Positions 36,081 to 46,392 are shown, numbered from the stretch's first letter. The stretch is DNA of 64,000 bases from Burkholderiales bacterium (GCA_020697255.1 JAJFBE010000002.1:62001-126000); one strand, 5' to 3'. Translations and numbers: made by a program. Notes: a model not told the origin generated them from the letters alone.

Positions 36081-37589
36081 ATGCCAAAGCCATTAAAAAA
36101 GATCTCATTAATTAGTGCTATTGCTATTACAGCGCCATCAATGATGGGATCAGGTTGGTTATTTAGTGCCCAGCTTAATGCAAAGCTTGCAGGTAATTAT
36201 GCATTTTTAGCCTGGATAACTGCTGCAGTTATTGTAATTTTAGTTGGGATATGTTTAGCCCAGGTAGTAGAAATATATCCAGTTCGTGGTGCAGTTACAA
36301 GGTCAAGCGCTCTATCACATAATAATATTTTTGGTATGCCATTTGCCTTTGCTAATTGGTTTGGTATTTTAGTATCCGTGCCAACTGAAGCTCAGGCTAC
36401 CACGCAATATCTTGCTGCAGCAACTAAATCTGCAGTCCTAATGGAGCATAACACCCTGACAGTAACCGGTAAACTATTTGCCCTATGCATATTAGGCATT
36501 TATCTGGTAATAAATTATTATGGGATTAAATTATTAGCCAAAGTAAATAATATCGTTGTTACCTATAAAATATTTACACTCATATTTACTATAATTGTAT
36601 TTTTAATTGCTAAATTTGACACCAGTAACTTCACTCTAATTAGTAATGTAAACTATGGTATTGGCTCAGTTTTTGCTACAGTCGTGGGCGGAGGCCTAAT
36701 TTACTCATTTAATGGTTTTCAGCTACCGGCAACTTTTGCCAGTGAAATTAATAACCCTAAGCGAAATGTTTCTTTTGCAATGTTAATTTCAATTATTATT
36801 GTTTTATTACTGTATATGTCACTTCAATTGGCATTTATGGGCGCGGTGCCGCATAGCATAGTGGCAACTACAGGCTGGGGCGGCCTTAATTTTCATTCGC
36901 CACTATTAAACCTGTCTATTCTGCTTGGTCTTAATTTTGTAAGTATGCTCTTAATTGCGGACAGCATAATAAGCCCCTCCAGTACAGGATATTCATATCT
37001 GGGCGGGTCTGCACGTATGTTTTATGCAATGGCTATTTCAGGACAAATGCCAAAATGGACAATTAGCAAACTACATCCTAAATATTACCTATGCCGTCGG
37101 TCAATGATAATCAATGTGCTTATCGCCGCAGTTATTTTATGGGAATCGGATAGCTGGGCTTCTTTAATGATAGTAGTTAGCGGGTATAATATAATTGGTT
37201 ATATGGCGGCCCCGATTAGTATGGGCGCCATTAAAGCAAAAACACGCATATTTGGTGCCGCAGTGTTTGCTTTAATTGGCCTGATAATGTCTACTTTGGC
37301 GATACATGCTTTATTGATGATTAATTTATCAGTTATGGTTCTTCTGGGTATTTATGGTACTATCAGCCTCTTAAATAAACAAGTAACATTAAAACAATTA
37401 ATTAGCCTAAATATGCCGGTTATTGTTTACCTATGGTCGCTATATATTAATCAAAATCCCATATATGCAGTAATCGTATCAACAATTTTTTATTTCTTTG
37501 TAACCTACCCGAAATATGTCGGGTTTTGCCAAAATTTAAGCAATTTGGAAACTGATAAGCACGGAGACAGTAATCAAGAAATCGTATAA
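36081..37589 (+). CDS. APC-superfamily amino-acid permease (paralogue 1)
   Basis: A 502-residue inner-membrane carrier with about 12-14 membrane segments. The first segment has the substrate-binding loop type GSGW (ISAIAITAPSMMGSGW), and the sixth region has FNGFQLPATFASE, as in amino-acid/polyamine/organocation transporters. I prefer the ATG at 36081 over an in-frame GTG at 36054, because it matches the start of the next paralogue. The next gene is a very similar paralogue, so the pair arose by tandem duplication. Substrate unknown. Confidence 0.85.
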   Translation: MPKPLKKISLISAIAITAPSMMGSGWLFSAQLNAKLAGNYAFLAWITAAVIVILVGICLAQVVEIYPVRGAVTRSSALSHNNIFGMPFAFANWFGILVSVPTEAQATTQYLAAATKSAVLMEHNTLTVTGKLFALCILGIYLVINYYGIKLLAKVNNIVVTYKIFTLIFTIIVFLIAKFDTSNFTLISNVNYGIGSVFATVVGGGLIYSFNGFQLPATFASEINNPKRNVSFAMLISIIIVLLLYMSLQLAFMGAVPHSIVATTGWGGLNFHSPLLNLSILLGLNFVSMLLIADSIISPSSTGYSYLGGSARMFYAMAISGQMPKWTISKLHPKYYLCRRSMIINVLIAAVILWESDSWASLMIVVSGYNIIGYMAAPISMGAIKAKTRIFGAAVFALIGLIMSTLAIHALLMINLSVMVLLGIYGTISLLNKQVTLKQLISLNMPVIVYLWSLYINQNPIYAVIVSTIFYFFVTYPKYVGFCQNLSNLETDKHGDSNQEIV

Positions 37590-37678
37590 AACATATACAT
37601 AAATACCAGCTTTCTATGCTATAATCTTTATTTTTGCTACCCTTTTATTGGGGTTATATTTTTATAAGGCATCATATA

Positions 37679-39184
37679 ATGTCAAATCCACCAAAAAAAA
37701 TATCACTGTTTAGTGCTATTGCCCTTAGTGCAACATCCATGATTGGTTCGGGATGGTTATTTAGCGCGCAACTTAATGCAAAACTCTCAGGCGATTACGC
37801 TTTTTTAGCCTGGATAGCCGCAGCAATTATCGTCCTGTTAGTCGGACTATGCCTGTCTCAGGTAGTAGCAAGATACCCAGTACGCGGTGCAACAACCCGA
37901 TCAAGTGCATTATCACATAATAATATTTTTGGTATGCCTTTTGCTTTTGCCAACTGGTTTGGCGTTTTAGTAGCTGTGCCCAATGAGGCTCAAGCTACAA
38001 CCCAATATTTGGCAGCTGCAATGGAATCGGCAACATTAATAGATCATAATACCCATGCCCTGACTTTTGCGGGGAAAATGTTTGCCTTGGGAATACTGGG
38101 CATTTATTTACTTATAAACTACTATGGAATTAAATTACTTGCCAAAGTAAATAATACAGTTACAGTCTTTAAAATATTTACACCAATATTTACCGTAATA
38201 GTATTTTTAATTGCTAAATTTGACACCAGTAATTTTTCATTAGCCAGTAATGCAAGCTATAGTGTAAGCTCCATTTTTTCTGCAATTGTTGGCGGCGGTT
38301 TGATATATTCATATAATGGCTTTCAGCTACCTGCATCTTTTGCCAGTGAAATAAATAATCCTAAACGCAATGTTGCAATTGCAATGATAAGTTCAATTAT
38401 TATTGTCATGATACTATATATGTTGCTCCAATTAGCGTTTATGGGTGGGGTACCCCATGATATGATTGCAACCGGCGGCTGGGCATCGCTTAACTTTCAT
38501 TCCCCGTTATTAAATTTATCTTTCTTACTCGGGCTTAATTTTGTAAGCATGCTCTTAATCGCTGATAGTATAGTTAGTCCTTCAGGTACCGGATATTCAT
38601 ATTTAGGCGGCTCTGCGCGCATGTTTTATGCAATGGCTGCTGCCGGGCAGATGCCAAAATGGACGATTAGTAAATTGCACCCTAAATATAATTTATGTCG
38701 TCGCTCTATGCTACTTAACTTTATTATAGCAGCTGTTATCCTGTGGGGATCAGAAAGTTGGGCTACGCTGATGTTAGTGGTTAGTGGATATAATATTATC
38801 GGTTATATGGCGGCTCCGGTCTCTATGGGTGCTATTAAATCTAAAACCAGATTATTCGGAGCTTTTGTTTTTGTATTAATCGGCCTTATAATGTCAACTA
38901 TTCCGGCACGCGATCTGTGCCTGATTAGTAGCTCTATTACCATCCTAGTACTTATTTATAGTGCAATTGGGGTTAAAAACGGGCAGCTGTCTATAAAAGA
39001 CCTGCTTATCCTAAACCTACCAATCATTGGGTATTTATGGTCATTATACTTTAGTCAAAATCACATTTATACTATTGTGATGGCTCTAATCTTTTATTTC
39101 CTAGTGACACACCCGAAATATGTTGCTTTTTGTCAAAGCTCAAAAGTCGCTGAAATAGACCAGGAAACTAATATAGTATTATAG
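37679..39184 (+). CDS. APC-superfamily amino-acid permease (paralogue 2)
   Basis: A 501-residue paralogue of the preceding permease. Long stretches are identical, such as YPVRGA, SSALSHNNIFGMPFAFANWF and MPKWTISKLHPKY. Differences cluster in the C-terminal third and in the periplasmic loops. The ATG at 37679 has ATAAGG 10 bp upstream; an upstream ATG at 37634 would add 15 hydrophobic residues that the other copy lacks. It has its own upstream region of about 90 bp, including TATAATC at about 37619, so it may be separately regulated. Ends 3 bp from the convergent murA end. Confidence 0.85.
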   Translation: MSNPPKKISLFSAIALSATSMIGSGWLFSAQLNAKLSGDYAFLAWIAAAIIVLLVGLCLSQVVARYPVRGATTRSSALSHNNIFGMPFAFANWFGVLVAVPNEAQATTQYLAAAMESATLIDHNTHALTFAGKMFALGILGIYLLINYYGIKLLAKVNNTVTVFKIFTPIFTVIVFLIAKFDTSNFSLASNASYSVSSIFSAIVGGGLIYSYNGFQLPASFASEINNPKRNVAIAMISSIIIVMILYMLLQLAFMGGVPHDMIATGGWASLNFHSPLLNLSFLLGLNFVSMLLIADSIVSPSGTGYSYLGGSARMFYAMAAAGQMPKWTISKLHPKYNLCRRSMLLNFIIAAVILWGSESWATLMLVVSGYNIIGYMAAPVSMGAIKSKTRLFGAFVFVLIGLIMSTIPARDLCLISSSITILVLIYSAIGVKNGQLSIKDLLILNLPIIGYLWSLYFSQNHIYTIVMALIFYFLVTHPKYVAFCQSSKVAEIDQETNIVL

Positions 39185-39187
39185 GGG

Positions 39188-40441
39188 TTAATCTGTGAGA
39201 CGCGTGATATCAGCCCCTACCCTACCTAATTTCTGCTCAATTTGCTCATAGCCGCGATCCAGGTGGTATACTCGCTCTATGGTAGTTATACCACTTGCAA
39301 CCAAACCAGCAATAACTAATGATGCTGAAGCACGCAAGTCTGTTGCCATAACAGTAGCACCCGTTAGCGTTTCAACACCTCGAATAATAGCAATGTTACT
39401 GTCTGTTGAAATATCTGCACCCATCCGGCATAATTCCGGCACATGCATATAACGATTTTCAAATATAGTCTCTGTTAATGTACTAACGCCGTCTGCAAGC
39501 GTATTTAATGCCATAAACTGCGCCTGCATGTCGGTTGGAAATGCCGGATACGGGGAAGTAATTATATCTACTGCTTTAGGCCTGCCAGTCATGCATACCC
39601 GCATAAAATCATTGCCCAGGTCAACTTTTGCCCCAGCCAGGCTTAGCTTATCTATAATTGCCCCCATGGTATCAGGACGTGCATTAGTGAGTGTTAGATC
39701 ACCACATGTCATAGCTGCAGCAACTGCATAAGTACCCGCTTCAATCCGATCAGCAACTACCGCATGATTTGCGGCATGCAACTTATCTACACCATGAATA
39801 ACCAATGTATCAGTCCCAATACCCTCAATCTGCGCACCCATCTTTATTAAACATTCAGCTAAATCGGTTACTTCCGGCTCGCGCGCACAGTTTTCCAAAA
39901 CAGTAGTGCCCTTAGCTAAAACAGCAGCCATAAGTAAATTTTCCGTCCCGGTGACGGTAACCATATCCATAACAATTCTTGCACCTTTTAGACGGCCAGC
40001 CGTTGCTTTTATAAACCCGTGTTCAATATTAATTTGTGCACCCATTTGTTCCAGGCCTTTTATATGCTGATCAACCGGTCTGGCACCAATTGCACAACCG
40101 CCGGGAAGGCTGACATTTGCCTCACCAAATCTGGCCAAAAGCGGCCCTAAAACTAAAATTGATGCACGCATAGTTTTAACCAATTCATATGGCGCAGTGT
40201 AATTATTTATATCGCTTGCGTCAATCTCCATCGTGCTATTTGCAAAGTTAACTTTTGCTCCCATACCACATAACAGATCGGATAAAGTTTTGATATCACG
40301 TAGGGCAGGTACATTAGTTAAAGTTAATCTCTCCGAGGTTAATAACCCGGCACAAATAATTGGTAATGCTGCATTCTTGGCACCTGATATGCGAATTTCC
40401 CCCTTTAGGCCAAGAGACTGTCTAACTCTTAATTTATCCAT
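39188..40441 (-). CDS. murA: UDP-N-acetylglucosamine 1-carboxyvinyltransferase MurA
   Basis: First committed step of peptidoglycan synthesis: adds enolpyruvate from PEP to UDP-GlcNAc. [12 protein letters not shown] near the N-terminus, the catalytic Cys in [15 protein letters not shown] (fosfomycin target, near residue 117) and [11 protein letters not shown] are conserved. The chosen ATG at 40441 has GGAG 8 bp upstream and overlaps the ibaG end by 8 bp; an ATG at 40459 in the same frame lacks support. Last gene of the leftward envelope block. Confidence 0.97.
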   Translation of the reverse strand: MDKLRVRQSLGLKGEIRISGAKNAALPIICAGLLTSERLTLTNVPALRDIKTLSDLLCGMGAKVNFANSTMEIDASDINNYTAPYELVKTMRASILVLGPLLARFGEANVSLPGGCAIGARPVDQHIKGLEQMGAQINIEHGFIKATAGRLKGARIVMDMVTVTGTENLLMAAVLAKGTTVLENCAREPEVTDLAECLIKMGAQIEGIGTDTLVIHGVDKLHAANHAVVADRIEAGTYAVAAAMTCGDLTLTNARPDTMGAIIDKLSLAGAKVDLGNDFMRVCMTGRPKAVDIITSPYPAFPTDMQAQFMALNTLADGVSTLTETIFENRYMHVPELCRMGADISTDSNIAIIRGVETLTGATVMATDLRASASLVIAGLVASGITTIERVYHLDRGYEQIEQKLGRVGADITRLTD

Positions 40442-40673
40442 TAACCTTACTCCATTCACTGCTTGTATATAACTTCATTGATAATGCGTGCACTTCTTCC
40501 TTCATACGCTCGCCAAGAGCCTCATAGACTAAACGATGGCGCTCAATACGTGATTTACCCATAAAATCTTCACTAACCACTACAGCATCAAAATGCCGTC
40601 CATCACCAGAGACATCGAGGTAACTACACCGGATGTGCTCATTTATTGCCTGATATATAATATCTTCTATCAT
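40434..40673 (-). CDS. ibaG: BolA-family protein IbaG (YrbA)
   Basis: A 79-residue BolA-like protein; IbaG/YrbA works with monothiol glutaredoxin in iron-sulfur handling and acid response. Conserved [17 protein letters not shown] (about 21-37), [10 protein letters not shown] with the helix His, and the HALSMKLYT end are visible. The position right before murA and after the ABC permease is the same as in many proteobacteria. It overlaps both neighbours (8 bp with murA, 4 bp with the permease gene). Confidence 0.92.
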   Translation of the reverse strand: MIEDIIYQAINEHIRCSYLDVSGDGRHFDAVVVSEDFMGKSRIERHRLVYEALGERMKEEVHALSMKLYTSSEWSKVNG

Positions 40674-41425
40674 TTTTTTATCCTAATACCGCGCTTTATT
40701 AACCAATATCCAACTAAATTCACACTTATTGCACATACCCCTACAAAAAATGCGCCAAAACCTATATTATAATCAGCATGAGCTATAAACCCATAACGAA
40801 ACCCATCAACAATATATAAAAACGGGTCTAACATTGCCAATACCTGCCAGATACCGGAAAAACTATGTGGATTAAAAAATATACCGGCTAAATAAATTAA
40901 TGGCACAATCACAAACGATTGGAATCCGGCCAACTGATCAAATTTTTCAGATAAGATACCGGCAATTAGCCCAAGGCCACCTGTTATTGCTGCTCCAAAA
41001 ATCAAAAAATATAATAGCGCAAATATAGCTTTTGGCAAAGCAATACCAAACGCAGCAATTCCTATGGTAACTGCTACACCCACAACTATGCCGCGAACAA
41101 TACTGGAAACTAAAAATGCCATATATATTGCAAGGGGTGAAATTGGCGCCATTAATATAAAAATTATATTTCCGGTGTATTTAGACTGGATGAGGCTACT
41201 GCTGCCATTACCAAAAGCATTTAAAAGTACCTGCATCATAATCAAACCGGGAATCAAAAATGTAGCATAGGCAACGCCCGGTATACCAGTTGAAATTAAG
41301 GACAACTTCTCTCCAAATATAAGTTGATACAATACAGCCGTGGTAACCGGGCCAAATATGGTCTGTACCCAAATCGACATAAAGCGGTAAATTTCTTTTT
41401 TTACTAATTCTATAAAAGGCAACAT
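40670..41425 (-). CDS. ABC-2 type transporter permease (YadH-like)
   Basis: A 251-residue inner-membrane permease with six membrane segments and the ABC-2 signature near the C-terminus (LAGIFFNPHSFSGIW). It pairs with the ATPase gene 3 bp upstream; the two match the E. coli YadG-YadH pair. The substrate is unknown; ABC-2 exporters of this type move lipids, polysaccharide or drugs. The start ATG is 3 bp from the ATPase stop. Confidence 0.87.
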   Translation of the reverse strand: MLPFIELVKKEIYRFMSIWVQTIFGPVTTAVLYQLIFGEKLSLISTGIPGVAYATFLIPGLIMMQVLLNAFGNGSSSLIQSKYTGNIIFILMAPISPLAIYMAFLVSSIVRGIVVGVAVTIGIAAFGIALPKAIFALLYFLIFGAAITGGLGLIAGILSEKFDQLAGFQSFVIVPLIYLAGIFFNPHSFSGIWQVLAMLDPFLYIVDGFRYGFIAHADYNIGFGAFFVGVCAISVNLVGYWLIKRGIRIKK

Positions 41426-41428
41426 AAC

Positions 41429-42343
41429 TTAACTTCCACTCCCAATGCCATGATGCAGGCAATTAATAAAAACATCCTCCAGTGATGGGCGGTTAATATT
41501 TATATCACCAAAATTAACATTGGCTTGTTTCAATGTATTTAAAATTAACAATAACTCATCCGAATTATTTAAACGTAACGTAAATACATTGCCATCTTGA
41601 TTTAATACTTTATCTTTTAAACCCGGAGCAAAATTACCGCCCATAGTTTCAATCCGGACCGTTGTTGGCAAATCATGTGCCTGTTTCATCAAATCTGCTG
41701 TGGAACTCTGGGCCAATATCCGCCCCTTATCTATCATAACAATCTTATTGCATACCTGCTCAACCTCTTCAAGATAATGTGTAGTTAATAAAATTGTATG
41801 CCCTGCATTATGCAAGGTTTTAATAAATTTCCACAAACTTTTTCTAATCTCAACATCAACCCCGGCAGTCGGTTCATCAAGAATAATTACAGGCGGCCTA
41901 TGTACTAAAGCCTGTGCAACCATCAATCGCCTTTTCATCCCACCGGATAAGCCACGTGTATTGGTATCTATTTTGTCCGTTAAGTGCATACCCTCAATAA
42001 CTTCATCCAGCCATTTTTTGTCATGCCGCACTCCATAAAGACCGGCCTGAAACTTGAGTGTTTGATACACTGTTAAAAACGGATCATAAGCTAGTTCCTG
42101 CGGCACCACTCCCAAATTTCGCTTGGCGCGAACCACATCCGTAATCACATCATGTCCCATTACCTTGATCTGCCCGGTAAAACTATTAATCCCGGCGATT
42201 GATGATATTAGTGTTGTTTTACCTGCACCATTCACTCCGAGCAAACCAACAAAATCGCCCTGGCTAATATTAAAACTAACATCACTTAGAGCATTAAACT
42301 GCCCATAATATTTACTTACTTTTTTTATTTCTAATACATTCAC
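41429..42343 (-). CDS. ABC transporter ATP-binding protein (YadG-like)
   Basis: A 304-residue ATPase. Walker A GVNGAGKTT (about 36-44), Q-loop GVVPQELAYD, signature LSGGMKRRL (about 133-141), Walker B VIILDEPTAGVD, and H-loop LLTTHY are all present. An extra C-terminal domain of about 80 residues follows, as in YadG and DrrA-type export ATPases. It overlaps ftsB by 4 bp and is followed by its permease gene, so it belongs to the long leftward operon. Confidence 0.93.
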   Translation of the reverse strand: MNVLEIKKVSKYYGQFNALSDVSFNISQGDFVGLLGVNGAGKTTLISSIAGINSFTGQIKVMGHDVITDVVRAKRNLGVVPQELAYDPFLTVYQTLKFQAGLYGVRHDKKWLDEVIEGMHLTDKIDTNTRGLSGGMKRRLMVAQALVHRPPVIILDEPTAGVDVEIRKSLWKFIKTLHNAGHTILLTTHYLEEVEQVCNKIVMIDKGRILAQSSTADLMKQAHDLPTTVRIETMGGNFAPGLKDKVLNQDGNVFTLRLNNSDELLLILNTLKQANVNFGDININRPSLEDVFINCLHHGIGSGS

Positions 42344-42651
42344 TTTTTACCCACCGCTTTTTTTTCCACTGCCAAATCATTACCCGGTAACATCACCAGC
42401 GTCTCACCGCTTTTTATCATGTTAAGCTCTTCTCTTGAACGTTGCTCGATCGAGTCACTTGACCCCTTTAATCCGGCAATCTTCATCACCATCTGATTAT
42501 TTCGTTCCGATAAATCATGATTTAGCTTAGTTTGCTTATTAATTTGCAGTACAATTTGCAAATCATCATTCTTGCCACCACGCCCAAACTTACCTTGATA
42601 ATTAATCCAGGCAATAACAAAACACAGGAATATTAATAAAAATTTTTGCAT
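42340..42651 (-). CDS. ftsB: Cell division protein FtsB
   Basis: A 103-residue bitopic protein: one membrane segment (FLLIFLCFVIAWINYQ), then the family's coiled coil (about 29-65) and the conserved end region EQRSREELNMIKSGETLVML. FtsB joins FtsL and FtsQ in the divisome and activates septal cell-wall synthesis. It ends inside the ABC ATPase start by 4 bp and follows the glycosyltransferase gene by 7 bp. In many bacteria it is beside eno and ispD; here its neighbours differ. Confidence 0.82.
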   Translation of the reverse strand: MQKFLLIFLCFVIAWINYQGKFGRGGKNDDLQIVLQINKQTKLNHDLSERNNQMVMKIAGLKGSSDSIEQRSREELNMIKSGETLVMLPGNDLAVEKKAVGKK

Positions 42652-42658
42652 TATTTTA

Positions 42659-43774
42659 CTATCTCAAATCAATTATTCTTATTTTATCTGATATCTTTTT
42701 CTTACCCGTAATACTGCTCTTGCATCGCTTAAGCAAATCTTTATCAGTAAGTAAGCTGCTATCTTCAATATATACCAGGTAATCCAATGCCAGGGTATTT
42801 TCTGTTTGCATTTTCCAATCATTGATACTTATAGCCGGCATTACTTTTTTTAATACACACAGATTATTTATATGACTTTCTAAATCATCGGAATATTTAC
42901 CTGCCAGATCAGTGCCCGACATCACATAAACAAATTCCGGTAACAGGTTTTGGTAATTAATATTTTTTGCTAAATTAACCAACTCTTCTACTCTATCAAT
43001 TTTTACTGCCAGGGCTAAGGTATAATTATTGTATAGCTCATAAAGTTTGATGTACTTAGAAAATACACCCATTGCATTATACGAACTAATAGCAAAGCCA
43101 GCAAACCCATCCAAAAAACCACGCTTTAAAATATAGCATTTAATAAACATAAAAAATGCCCGAAATGGAATTACCCATAAAGAAGGATGCTTTTTATTAA
43201 AATGCTGTTTTGCATATAAGGTACTATAAAACTGCATTTTATCAATGAGCCCTGATACTTTTGTGTACGGAAAATGATATAAAAAACCCGGGGAAATTTT
43301 TTTATATTTTATTTTATCAGTTACTTCAAAACTATCGTGTACCTCGTTTGGGGCAAAACGCGTATCATTACGATTAAATAGACGCTTTATCCAATCATTT
43401 TCCCAGGAGCTTGAATCAACCAAATAATTAGCATAGTAATTCTTTCGTTTTATTAGATAAATAGTACCCGCGCAAAAATTTGTCGACAATAACGTATCAA
43501 CTAAATCCGGGTGTACAACTTCATCACAATCTACAAAAAATACCCAATCATATTTTGCATGTCCTGCTGCCAGATTACGCACCTTCCCCATACCGCAAAA
43601 TTCATGCTGAATTAAATTTACATTAGGATAAGCTTTAGCAATTGTGACAGTTTTATCCGTAGAATAATTATCGAAAACTACCACATCAGTAAATCTGTGT
43701 AATGCAGATAAACATTTTGCAATAGTATGCTCACCATTTTTAACGTTGATCACTATGCTTATTTGTGAACTCAT
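42659..43774 (-). CDS. Family 2 glycosyltransferase
   Basis: A 371-residue GT-A glycosyltransferase. The N-terminal 110 residues have VINVKNGEHTIAKCLSAL, VVFDNYSTDKTV and VFFVDCDEVVHPDL; the last gives the metal-binding DxD type motif. It resembles WaaE/KdtX-type enzymes that add sugar to LPS core, but the acceptor is not shown. The C-terminal half is helical, of unknown role. It is located between era and ftsB in an envelope operon. Confidence 0.78.
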   Translation of the reverse strand: MSSQISIVINVKNGEHTIAKCLSALHRFTDVVVFDNYSTDKTVTIAKAYPNVNLIQHEFCGMGKVRNLAAGHAKYDWVFFVDCDEVVHPDLVDTLLSTNFCAGTIYLIKRKNYYANYLVDSSSWENDWIKRLFNRNDTRFAPNEVHDSFEVTDKIKYKKISPGFLYHFPYTKVSGLIDKMQFYSTLYAKQHFNKKHPSLWVIPFRAFFMFIKCYILKRGFLDGFAGFAISSYNAMGVFSKYIKLYELYNNYTLALAVKIDRVEELVNLAKNINYQNLLPEFVYVMSGTDLAGKYSDDLESHINNLCVLKKVMPAISINDWKMQTENTLALDYLVYIEDSSLLTDKDLLKRCKSSITGKKKISDKIRIIDLR

Positions 43775-43783
43775 TGTAGCAGG

Positions 43784-44674
43784 TTAACTTTCAAACTGGG
43801 ATAAAAATTTTAAATCATCAGCAAAACCACTCTTTACTTTTACCCAAACCTGTAAGAATACTTTATTATGTAGTAGCTGTTCCATATCAGACCTTGCTTC
43901 ACTGGAGATTTTCTTCAACTTTTCGCCACCCCTGCCAATTACTATCGGCTTCTGGTTTTCTTTATCAACAATAATAGTTGCAGCAATACGGTATAATTCA
44001 TTATCAAATTTAAAATCATCAATCTCAACTGCCAGACTATAAGGCAACTCTTCCCCCAAATAACGAAACAATTTTTCACGAATAATTTCGGCACATAAAA
44101 ATTGGCTGCTTTTATCAGTTAGCTGGTCTTCTGGATATAAAAATTCCCCTTGTGGGAAAACAGTCTTAATCCGCTCTAATAACTCTTCAATACCAAAATG
44201 TTGCTTTGCTGATGTCAGCAAAACTTCTTTAAATGGATATTTAAGGCTAACCTGATGGACAAATTCATCTAAACGGCGTTTATCTTTTATTTTATCCTGC
44301 TTGTTCACTACCAAAAATACATTGGCGTTTCTTGGTAATAATGCGATAACTTCTTCATCACCGACATTAAAACTACCAGCCTCTACAACTACAACTATAG
44401 CATCAATATTAGCTAAGCTGCTAACCACACTTTTATTGAGCAAAGTATTTAATTTGTTAATATAACGCTTTTGAAATCCAGGAGTATCAATAAAGATATA
44501 CTGGCATTGCCCAAGAGTTACAACTCCGCTGACTTTATGCTGGGTAGTTTGTGGTTTACGCGAAGTAATGCTAATTTTTTGGCCGATTAGGTGGTTCATC
44601 AACGTTGATTTACCTACATTTGGACGACCAATGATGGAAACTAATCCACAATATGTGTTTGCTTGCTGATTCAA
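43784..44674 (-). CDS. era: Ribosome-assembly GTPase Era (TTG start)
   Basis: GTPase that binds 16S rRNA 3' end in 30S maturation. P-loop GRPNVGKS (16-23), switch SRKPQTTQHKV, DTPG, NKQD, and C-terminal KH domain with VIGRGGEKLKKISSEA are clear. The start is TTG at 44674, with AAGGAAT 6 bp upstream, and overlaps the rnc stop by 4 bp. No ATG occurs before the P-loop, so the TTG is well supported. The order rnc-era is conserved. Confidence 0.95.
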   Translation of the reverse strand: MNQQANTYCGLVSIIGRPNVGKSTLMNHLIGQKISITSRKPQTTQHKVSGVVTLGQCQYIFIDTPGFQKRYINKLNTLLNKSVVSSLANIDAIVVVVEAGSFNVGDEEVIALLPRNANVFLVVNKQDKIKDKRRLDEFVHQVSLKYPFKEVLLTSAKQHFGIEELLERIKTVFPQGEFLYPEDQLTDKSSQFLCAEIIREKLFRYLGEELPYSLAVEIDDFKFDNELYRIAATIIVDKENQKPIVIGRGGEKLKKISSEARSDMEQLLHNKVFLQVWVKVKSGFADDLKFLSQFES

Positions 44675-45354
44675 AAATATTCCTTGGAAGAATGGATTTG
44701 GGCTAATGCCTTCTCTGCTGCCACCTGGCTTGCTTCTTTTTTGCTCCGGCCGCGGGCCGGGACCTTAATTCCTAATTCAGGAATTATACATTCAACAATA
44801 AAAACACTGTTATGATCAGGACCATCAGTGCCCTTTGTCTCGTATAATGGTAAACTAATTTTACGGCTTTGCACATATTCCTGTAGGATTGACTTAAAGT
44901 CTTTAGTTACCAGATGCTCAGCATTATCTAGATATTCTTCAAATAAACGCTCTATAACACGAGTAGCCTGGATACAGCTTGAATCAAAAGCCACCGCCCC
45001 AAACAATGCTTCGAGGCAATCGGCAATAATTGATGGCCGCATACGGCCGCCGCTTCTTTCTTCACCCGGACCCAGGAATAGATACTTACCCAGATCCATT
45101 TTTGCTGCAATCTCAACCAAAGTATTTTGGTTAACCAAAGCAGCGCGAATTTTAGATAAATGGCCCTCTGCCAGATGAGGGTATCTATGATACAAATTCA
45201 TGGCAATAACATAATCCAAAACACCATCGCCAACAAATTCCAACCGTTCATTATTTTGCCGACTATAGCTTCTGTGTGTTAGAGCTAATCTAAGTAATGT
45301 CATATCATTGAATTTATAATCCAAAGTCTCTTGTAGTTTGGTTAAATCACTCAT
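44671..45354 (-). CDS. rnc: Ribonuclease III
   Basis: Double-strand RNA endonuclease for rRNA and mRNA processing. NERLEFVGDGVLDYVIAM (about 38-55) is the signature and holds catalytic acidic residues. A second set, ADCLEALFGAVAFD, lies near residue 110. The C-terminal dsRNA-binding domain ends in GRSKKEASQVAAEKALA. I chose the ATG at 45354; an in-frame TTG at 45381 would add nine residues that the family lacks. It overlaps era and follows lepB by about 50 bp. Confidence 0.95.
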   Translation of the reverse strand: MSDLTKLQETLDYKFNDMTLLRLALTHRSYSRQNNERLEFVGDGVLDYVIAMNLYHRYPHLAEGHLSKIRAALVNQNTLVEIAAKMDLGKYLFLGPGEERSGGRMRPSIIADCLEALFGAVAFDSSCIQATRVIERLFEEYLDNAEHLVTKDFKSILQEYVQSRKISLPLYETKGTDGPDHNSVFIVECIIPELGIKVPARGRSKKEASQVAAEKALAQIHSSKEYF

Positions 45355-45405
45355 AATTGATACTTTTCTTAAATACTGCAAGTATAACTAAATGGCATAT
45401 ATTAT

Positions 45406-46392
45406 CTAAATTTTGGTACCACTTCTAGACAACTCATGTAAATTTAACCATACATAAATTGCCCTGCCAAGTATCGCTTCCTCTGATACAAAACCCCAAT
45501 AGCGGCTATCAAAGCTATTGTCCCGGTTATCCCCCATCATAAAATATTTACCCTGTGGTACTACACAGGTAAAACCATCATTACCCTGGTAAGTACAATT
45601 TTCCCTGCCTTTAAAATCCATAACTTGTGACAGAAATACAGGTGGTACTTCATCAAAGGTAATAATGCTATGATTTACCCCGGTTAAATTTTCGATGAAA
45701 CGCTGATTAACAAAATCTTTAGTTATATCTGCTGAAATATGATCAGTGTAATTATAGGTACCATTTTCAAGGTAGGTTAGCGGTTTGTCATTAATTGTCA
45801 AACGTTTATTATAGTATGAAATTTTATCGCCACCAATACCCACTACACGCTTTATCAAGTCACGGTTACGTGCATTTGGATCTTTAAAAACTATCACATC
45901 CCCACGCCGAACCTTATTCACTTCAATTAAAACTTTATTTGTAAACGGTTCACGAATACCATAGGTAAACTTATTAACTAAAATAAAATCACCCACAGTT
46001 AAATCCGGACGCATTGAACTGCTTGGAATTTGATATGCTTCAAACAAGAATGCCCGTAAAATCCATACAATCAAGACTACCGGAAAAAATTCGCGCGCAT
46101 AGTGCACATAATGCGGCACACCTGCTTCTGTTGACTTACGTCTTTTACTCAGAAAAACCCGGTCTATAATCAAAATTGTACCGGCAAATAATACCAATAA
46201 CAGCAACACTGTGGCAAAGTCAGTCCATTCAGATATAATACCAACCATACCTAAAATAAGAATAAAGTATCCATTTTCCATACTTTTACTCTTATTCCGA
46301 CCTTTAGCTTTATAAATTAAAAATGCACCAAAAACAACAGCTAACAAACCAAGGTAAAACCATTGCGAAAACCCGCGCTGCATTGCCTCCAT
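45406..46392 (-). CDS. lepB: Signal peptidase I (LepB)
   Basis: Membrane protease that removes signal peptides from secreted proteins. Two N-terminal membrane regions (about 11-25 and 40-78) lead into the periplasmic catalytic domain. The Ser is in QIPSSSMRPDLTVGDF (about residue 120) and the Lys in RDLIKRVVGIGGDKI; the third box is MMGDNRDNSFDSRYWGFV. At 328 residues it is normal for proteobacteria. The lepB-rnc-era order is conserved; lepA, usually before it, is absent from the window. It starts 115 bp from rnpB on the other strand. Confidence 0.96.
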   Translation of the reverse strand: MEAMQRGFSQWFYLGLLAVVFGAFLIYKAKGRNKSKSMENGYFILILGMVGIISEWTDFATVLLLLVLFAGTILIIDRVFLSKRRKSTEAGVPHYVHYAREFFPVVLIVWILRAFLFEAYQIPSSSMRPDLTVGDFILVNKFTYGIREPFTNKVLIEVNKVRRGDVIVFKDPNARNRDLIKRVVGIGGDKISYYNKRLTINDKPLTYLENGTYNYTDHISADITKDFVNQRFIENLTGVNHSIITFDEVPPVFLSQVMDFKGRENCTYQGNDGFTCVVPQGKYFMMGDNRDNSFDSRYWGFVSEEAILGRAIYVWLNLHELSRSGTKI

